Below, in pieces: positions 57,733 through 64,000 of a DNA stretch of 64,000 bases. Each line of letters opens with the position of its first letter. The stretch's first letter is position 1. The stretch is taken from the NCBI GenBank assembly GCA_036365515.1, contig CM070873.1:76162529-76226528 (forward strand), in the 5' to 3' direction. The position numbers and the translations under genes were made by a program. The notes beneath the pieces were generated by a model, which was given only the letters and a program-made list of their open reading frames with translations, searched no databases and was not told the DNA's origin. This stretch comes from Torymus aiolomorphi (Eukaryota > Arthropoda > Insecta > Hymenoptera > Torymidae).

Positions 57733-59139
57733 CATCTTTCAATACAACTTAAGTACAAAGCATATAGATAACGTTGAAACAAAACTTACTCCCAAGTAAC
57801 ACTTATATATATACAATCATTTCTAGATCATCTAAATGTATTAACATAATTTTTAATGCTTCAATAACCCCGTAGATTCACTTTTCGATTATTATTTAAT
57901 AGAATTCGATTTGACACAGAAATATTCGATACAATAGATACAAGTAAGACCAAAAAAGCGATATAACATTCCAAAGCCAACATAATTACAAAAATATAAT
58001 AATAAAATACGAAATTACATTTGGTTACAATATTTAATGGGATAAACACATTGGAACAATAAGTTAAAAAACGAAATATCTATGTCCCTGTTTTCTACAA
58101 AAAGACAAAGATTACGCAAACTAAAACATTGTTGAAATTATATAGTGCTCTTTTTAATAATATTAAAAATTATGGGATAATAGCTTGGGATGCTTTATAC
58201 CTATACGAATAGTACAAAATTATTCAATAATCTATAAAATAAAATAATTAAACTTAAATACAAAAATATTTTTGTATTTGAAGAATATCCTTTAAATATT
58301 AAATAATTATTTTGTTTTGAATCGATTTTCTATCATTATGAGAAATTAAATATTAGAGAAAAACAATTATTATAAGAAATAGAAGTGTATAGATGCCAAT
58401 AAAAAAGTGAAACAATAATTAACAAAAACTGTTACATAGAAGCTGTCGAAACTTATAATTTATTGTCAAATGATCTAGAGAACTTAGAATGTAATAGAAT
58501 AAAAATTAGAAAAATGTATAAAAATTGGGTTGGTAAAATTATATAATTATGTTATGTTACTGTTTTGATAATAAATTTAAGAAATTTAAAAATAAGATTA
58601 CATTGGTTAACCCATTAACTATGTCCCTAGGATCTAAGCGATTGAACCAAAATAATCAAAATTGTGTAATATTATATAAGTACATGTTAAAATAATATCA
58701 TATTTACAAAAAAAACTTTTGTGTAATGTCTAAGCTATAAATTTTGTAATTTGGTTAATATCAATGCATAAAAAATGCAATGTTCTAGCTAATTCTGTCA
58801 GTTGTACAGTGTATAGAAAACTATTAAATAGACAAGTCTCACCTGGTAAAAATCTGTGAAATACATAATCATGTATTTTAATACAGCAGATATCTTCAGA
58901 TGAGTTCTTACACCCTGACCAAACTTGATAATTAGCCAGACGAGCTAATATTACCAACGATAACTACCTACCCGTATCACATCTAACCACACATACACAC
59001 ATACAGCACTTTTATACTATCTCCCAGTTCCTAATTACACCCTAACACGCCTAATTAACACTTCCTAATTTCCCCTCACACTCTTGTGCGCTAACACTTG
59101 AAGATCACTGATAGAGATGTAGAAGCAGTCAAAAAAGGT
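57733..59139. other. AT-rich interior of D2
   Basis: No recognised gene. A stretch near 58440-58560 is protein-like only over short distances. Confidence 0.4.
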
Positions 59140-59700
59140 TCGATGATCTAAGCTGGCACTACTTCATGGATACCAGTCTCCTGAAAATCATCTAACTAAC
59201 AGACATCCACTACGTCAGTAACTTCACTATCTGGGGGAGTACTGACAGAGACCGTCAATGTCCTGGACTGGCTCAGCCTAAGAATCGTCGAAGCACATTA
59301 ATAGCAGATCACCTTCGACTCTGGGAGACAAGCGAGGAAAGTAGAGCACTTAAAAACCACATATAACTAATAAATAGATGACACCGATAAAAACATTACC
59401 ATACAAAAGAAAAGTCTGCAACAATGGCTGTAGTTCACTCGCTGCACCAGATACCACTGGGTAACAACTAGAGGCCAAGACCACTAGTGGAAGCCTTCAC
59501 TCGTTTCACTGCTGGAAGCAGTCCCAGCCTGAGAGCCGCTGAGAGTCATACCACTGTACATGTAGCCAGTAGTGTAAGAACCAAACAAGGAATATTGAGC
59601 ACCTAAAAACCACATATAACTAATAAATAGATGACCCAGACAACATTTACACATCCAAGAAACAGTTTACAGCAGTGCTCGTCATTTACACTCCTCCCGC
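59140..59700. repeat. Tandem duplication, ~250-bp unit
   Basis: GAGCACYTAAAAACCACATA followed by TAACTAATAAATAGATGACM occurs at 59345 and 59597, with weaker similarity in the flanking Ser/Pro-codon-like DNA. Non-coding as far as can be seen. Confidence 0.75.
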
Positions 59701-60300
59701 TGCCAGTTACCTGCAACAAGATAAACTACCATCAGCTCACCCATCAGAGAGGTTAGGAACGAGAAAGGGCTTACTAAATCTACTCTCGCCGTTGACACAC
59801 TGCCTTCCTGTATCCGACCAATTATCACCAACCGGCGAACACTATGAAGAAGATGACGTTCACCACGGCGGCGTACTACAGCAGCCGCTGTCATCGCTGG
59901 GGACACCGGGAGCCAGACGTTGCGATTGTTGACATCACACACCATGGACACACGCGCGCACGCGCCACGCGGCACGCTGTAGCGAAGTGCACGCGCGATC
60001 CTTATACTTATATAGATATCACAGAGAGCGCTCGCGGTCACGCGGGTCGAATTCGTTTTTCCACTGTACCTTATATGTATGTACTTATGCGCAGAATGCA
60101 GCTTAGCCGAGGTATAGCCGTTACGGCTGCTGCAAATGCAATAGAACTCATGCACGCAGCGCAATGCCAGATTGCTGTTGCCGAATGCATCAGTGTTCAG
60201 CTTTTTTCTTCTGTTTTTCTCCCTTTCGTGGTATTAGTGTATGTGTGCATGTGCCGCGAATATTTTTTCGTAATTAAGATTGTATAGGTATATGTATAGT
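59701..60300. other. GC-neutral unassigned segment in D2
   Basis: Overlapping frames of about 85-160 codons on both strands are open because of composition. None resembles a known family. Confidence 0.35.
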
Positions 60301-60886
60301 TAAGAACACCCGTGAGCAGCTATAGGTAATCCCCACTTTTCGTTAGAACTGTATAAAATTTAACTCTGTTTTTTTTTTTTAATCGAGAGTAATGAAACAA
60401 TAGTTTTCCTCATATAATTCCACAGAATTTGACTACCTATACACAAAAATTTCAAATACAAAAGTTGTGGATATCATAGAAACAAAACTTTTTTTCCTTT
60501 TTAACGTTTTAATAAATAAAAATAAAAACGATTATTATAATTTCGATAAAAATTATGAAAACCATGTTTTTAATTTCAAATATGCCTGCAATCATGATAC
60601 TTTTTTTTAATTTTCCATTTTCCTATATGCAATTTGATCATATAAATTTTTATGCATCATAGACTAATTAAAAAGTTATTTACATATATCTATATATGTA
60701 GAATTAAAATGCAAACCTTTTACAAAGAAAAAGATATAAATGTATAAAAGTAAATGGATAATTTTTCTTTAAATTTTACTGCAGATATATTTATGTTTAT
60801 TTTAATGATAAAAACGATAAAACTAAAGTATTACAATTTTTGCAATAATAAAATTATAAGGTTCTGCTGAGCATTGCGATCGTGCC

Positions 60887-61020
60887 TATTATGTAAAAAC
60901 GAAGTTTTTACATAGGGAGGGGGCGGGCGACAAGCGAAGCGAGGAGCAGGTGTGTGTGGGGGCGGGGGGGTTGGCGTGTCGAGCCCAGCGAGACACGCAT
61001 GGGGGCTCGACCCCCCTAGT
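60887..61020. repeat. GC-rich palindromic block
   Basis: It contains GTAAAAACGAAGTTTTTAC, GGCGACAAGCGAAGCGAGGA and GTGTCGAGCCCAGCGAGACAC, in the style of clusters K1-K3. Confidence 0.6.
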
Positions 61021-61765
61021 TAATAATTTATATTCACTATAATATTCTTTCTCATGACTATATCAATTTTTAAGCAACTATTTGGAGAAATCGTGTACAA
61101 GTTAAGGGGTTTTCAGGCATGTTGCATTTGAATTTGCTTTTGTTTATTTAAACTATTTAAAATTTATTTATTTAAAGTATTTATTTAAACAAATCGTTGC
61201 TAAATTGTTTAAATTAATTATTGCTCAATTAAATTTTTTAAAACCATAATTCTAAATGTGATATTAGTGAACAGAATATCATCGAAATAACATTTGAATC
61301 CTATAAAATGCATTTTTTTGTAAATTAATAATTAGTTATTTGAGAAAATTAGTGTTAAATTACAATAAATAAAGATAAAAGAAATTTTTAGAGGCAAGAA
61401 AATGTCTATTATATTTTTAAATGGCATTTTTTTTAAATGTCATCTTTTCCAACGCAAATTTCAAATGGCGTCTTTTCCAACGCAATTTTGAAATAGCACG
61501 TTCTTCGTCTATACCGACGATACAAAGTTCATTGTATTTTTGAATATTGAAATAATGTAATGTACTAACCAAAAGAAATAATACGTTTTGAATTGTATGT
61601 TCGCAGAGGAGCATCCAGCCGCAATGCATCATGGGGACGGCAGCACATCATACATCAGGACTTTACCGTTACATTTGTTAATTTTAGCAATAGTCAACGT
61701 AATATTTGTATGAAACTAATGGATTGTCCTCGCGCGCAAAACAGATCTCGCAAGCTCAAAACTAT

Positions 61766-61767
<2 letters not shown>

Positions 61768-61825
<58 letters not shown>
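61768..61825. repeat. (GA)n microsatellite
   Basis: About 29 GA units. Confidence 0.97.
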
Positions 61826-61829
<4 letters not shown>

Positions 61830-61867
61830 GTGTGATGATTATATATATATAATATATATATATATAA

Positions 61868-62161
61868 GTCAAGTGAGACAGAGCTCTGCCCAATATTCAG
61901 CGCGCTTCAGAAAGAGGAATCTAGACAAGGCTTAACTTTTGGGTCAATTCTACAGCTTTCGATGGCCACTTCGTATTCGGATACACTTTTAAATGCCGCA
62001 TCAAATACAGCCCCAATACGGGTTCATATATAATGCGCCATTTAAAATTTCTCCTGAATGCCAAGTGACCTTTGAAAGCTCTAAGGTTGACCCAAAAGTT
62101 AAGTCTTGTCTAGATTCCGTAAAGCGCGCTGAATTTTCGACAGAGCTCTGTCCCACTTGAC
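61868..62161. mobile_element. Hairpin MITE (~294 bp)
   Basis: The left end GTCAAGTGAGACAGAGCTCT matches the right end, reverse complemented (GTCAAGTGGGACAGAGCTCT). The arms continue for about 95 bases through ATTCAGCGCGCTT and AACTTTTGGGTCAA. (TA)n tracts lie on both sides. Confidence 0.9.
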
Positions 62162-62170
62162 GCGGAATGT

Positions 62171-62212
<42 letters not shown>
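62171..62212. repeat. (TA)n microsatellite
   Basis: About 20 TA units. Confidence 0.95.
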
Positions 62213-62213
<1 letters not shown>

Positions 62214-62714
62214 CGTAAAAAGTCCATCGAAGGTATGAGTGTATTTGTGCAGGGTATATTATAAGAGTAATGCGCGTCAAGGTTCGTTTGTATTGGACGT
62301 CCGTGACCAAAAAGATTTTTTCAAATATCAGCACGACTTAAGTAATCGTTAAGATCTTAGTATTTTGTTATTAAAGATAAACTATGGAAGCAAAAGGAGG
62401 AGGGGAGAATTTACAGACTTAAGCCATTTGTAAATAAATTCACTGTATGTACATATCAATAAAACAATTGTCCTTGATTTATTTAAAATTTTTTATTTCT
62501 TATTAACCTGCTAATACTACAAAATATTTTAAATTGTGATTAAATTATTTCTAACAATTAAATAAACATCTATAAGTAGAATTAATTACGCAATTATTAC
62601 GGGAATACTGAAATATTATATTTAATCTTACTAGGAGAGAGTCATAGATCTTCGTAGCACAGATTTGGCTCAAACTTTGGGATATGTTTGTAAATATAGA
62701 AATATGAATACATA
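62213..62714. other. AT-rich unassigned DNA
   Basis: No recognised feature. Confidence 0.5.
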
Positions 62715-62718
62715 TTAA

Positions 62719-62775
62719 GGGGGTCAGACATCTTTAAAAATACGAAAAATCGATTCTTTTTACATATTTGAGTCG
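62719..62775. mobile_element. Left end of a TTAA-type element (second subfamily)
   Basis: TTAA (62715-62718) followed by GGGGGTCAGACATC, which differs from the 13340 family end by few bases, and then by an unrelated AT-rich sequence. No matching right end was found in the window. Confidence 0.45.
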
Positions 62776-63920
62776 AAAAACACTAGTAGCATATGTCCCA
62801 ATTTGTTTCAAAGCATTACCTATTTTTGTTTTAAGAATATACACCAACACTGATAACGGCTTTCATTTGATTTTTGTTCAAATTACACTTTTCCCCTTGT
62901 ATAGCATATTTATATAATCGTACATTGATTTCTATTAATTTTGTCTTCATTTCTCTGTTCTTAATATATTCAAAATTCTCACTTTACATATGTATTATAT
63001 ATACTTTAAAAAATACAAAAATAATATTATATTATCTATTAATATAGATAAAAGATAAATAATATAATTTATGGACGGGATTTTTGACAAAAATAAAATA
63101 TTTGGATTTGAAACTTATAGCAGTTAAGTTGGCACCATAACAACCTGCCTTATCGACAGCCACTCACTCTGTTACACAAAGTCTATACTTCACCCAACTC
63201 TGTAAATAATTTGAACTGTCTTTGCATCGGTCGTGGTAGTTTATCGATAGTGCCACTTCCCCCACCACTAGCCAGTAAGCCCGCGAAAGTGAGCCCAAGG
63301 CTCCAGCATGAAAAACGCTCTACTGTATGCTCTCTCCCTGCCTAGCACTTACCGCGAGGAACGCTTTTTGACTCGTAGCAAGTCTCTCGAGCGCGTTGAT
63401 GGCGAAGTTTTGCGCACGATACTTTATTCTATTCAACGATGCATACGTTACCTGTCCGACTCGTTAATCTTAACAGTTTCAATAAATGTTAAACTATCGT
63501 AAGAGTGACTATCGTTTTTCTACGCCCACGTTCATCATCCTCACTCACGACGTAAACCGGTAATTCTAAACCGCGGAAAGCTCTGTCCCGCACAGAACCA
63601 CGAGGACGAGCAAGTAGACAAACATATGCTCCTTCGAGCCGGAGCGTCGTCTGTCCAGGATACTCGGAGCATCGGCATCCAACTGTCAGCCAAAAGAAAC
63701 TCAAGATAGACAACGTTTATGCTTTCCTTCGGTGATTTCGAGCCTCTCAAGGACAGCAACGTTGGACATACGGGTTGGAGCTCGACCGCTCGAAGAAAAG
63801 TGAAGCAGCAACGCGAATTCATTATTCATAGCAGGAGGAAGAGAGCACATCAACCTCACGATACATCAACGTCGCTGTGGGAATCCTTTTACATCTAATC
63901 TAAAGTAAGACTTTCATTAC
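62776..63920. other. Unassigned DNA with GC-richer block
   Basis: 63130-63900 is less AT-rich and contains AATAAA at 63480-63486. It may be an old LTR or an untranslated exon; no matching copy, splice structure or domain was found. Confidence 0.35.
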
Positions 63921-63924
63921 TTAA

Positions 63925-64000
63925 GGGGGCTAGACACCTTTTTTTCTGAAATAAAAAAGTCATATTTTAATACATAAATGTTAACTAATTATTTCGCACT
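63925..64000. mobile_element. Left end of second copy of the 13340 TTAA family
   Basis: TTAA at 63921-63924 is followed by GGGGGCTAGACACC and then TTTCTGAAATAAAAAAGTCA, matching 13340-13415 at about 90%. It runs off the window. Confidence 0.85.

Larger units (their letters stand above)
56669..60886. mobile_element. Element D2 nested in D
   Basis: Inverted ends GGCACGATCGCCACTCGGGA … and (reverse complement) GGCACGATCGCAATGCTCAG, sharing the next CCTTATAA, flanked by TA (56667-56668, 60887-60888). The left part matches the dispersed copy at 21399-22170. No transposase recognised. Confidence 0.7.
56413..61520. mobile_element. Foldback element D, 28-bp tandem units in arms
   Basis: The ends TCGTCGGTACAGAGGAAGAA and (reverse complement) TCGTCGGTATAGACGAAGAA are flanked by TA (56411-56412, 61521-61522). 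Arms of about 140-190 bases consist of 28-base units of the form CATTTGAAATTTGCGTTRGA and end at TTTTCTTGCC in both. Most of the length is a later insertion, D2; without it D is about 0.9 kb. Confidence 0.88.

Noticed and set aside
59844..59940. Possible second Dpr exon (TGEH… reading frame)
   Set aside because: The GEH start resembles Dpr C-terminal sequence for three residues only. No acceptor AG lies at the needed phase and the following residues do not match.
63308..63502. 64-codon frame starting MKNALLYALSLPS, possible signal peptide
   Set aside because: The start is mildly hydrophobic but the rest shows no family, splice signal or conservation cue.

Overview
The window reads as intronic or intergenic DNA of an arthropod, most likely an insect. 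It is AT-rich and packed with eukaryotic transposons: mariner, Tigger/pogo, copia, Penelope-like, LINE, TTAA-target elements and foldback elements. The copia primer site matches the 3' end of animal initiator tRNA-Met. The only host coding sequence I can support is one 169-bp exon at 13044-13212. It encodes the end of an immunoglobulin domain of the Dpr (defective proboscis extension response) neuronal surface family. No tRNA, rRNA, CRISPR array or bacterial-type gene was seen. Hymenoptera is possible but not shown.

Layout. 1-3340: low-information DNA with a (TA)n tract and a 123-bp duplication. 3344-8036: a complete LTR retroelement that carries only gag. 8640-10862: two LINE endonuclease relics and two hairpin MITEs. 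12245-13212: an inverted-repeat region, then the Dpr-like exon. 13340-19903: a TTAA-flanked element with a rearranged transposase relic and two nested foldback elements (A, B). 22176-27351: a hairpin MITE split by a young copia element. 27545-31909: a Penelope-like element split by foldback C. 32461-44341: a LINE ORF1 split by an 11-kb long-TIR element (E). E itself holds an apparently intact mariner, a decayed Tigger, a satellite array, a second Penelope-like fragment and a Tc1/mariner-clan relic. 46146-46373: a piggyBac-type MITE. 47285-48250: a cluster of nested palindromes. 49230-61600: a large foldback (G) carrying long-TIR element F, with a transposase relic, and foldback D, which is itself split by D2. 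61868-64000: another MITE and the left ends of further TTAA elements.

Two patterns stand out. First, four foldback elements (A-D) have ends starting TCGTCG/TCGWCG and inverted arms built of 28-30-bp tandem units, yet the unit sequence differs completely between elements. Three of them sit between TA duplications. Second, elements E and F share CAA..AAACT.CCC termini, candidate 3-bp TNA duplications and arms with several-hundred-base subrepeats. F carries a decayed DDE-like transposase. Insertion points can be tested inside the window because two insertions split recognisable reading frames (C in the Penelope-like element, E in LINE ORF1) and removing each insertion makes the frame continuous.
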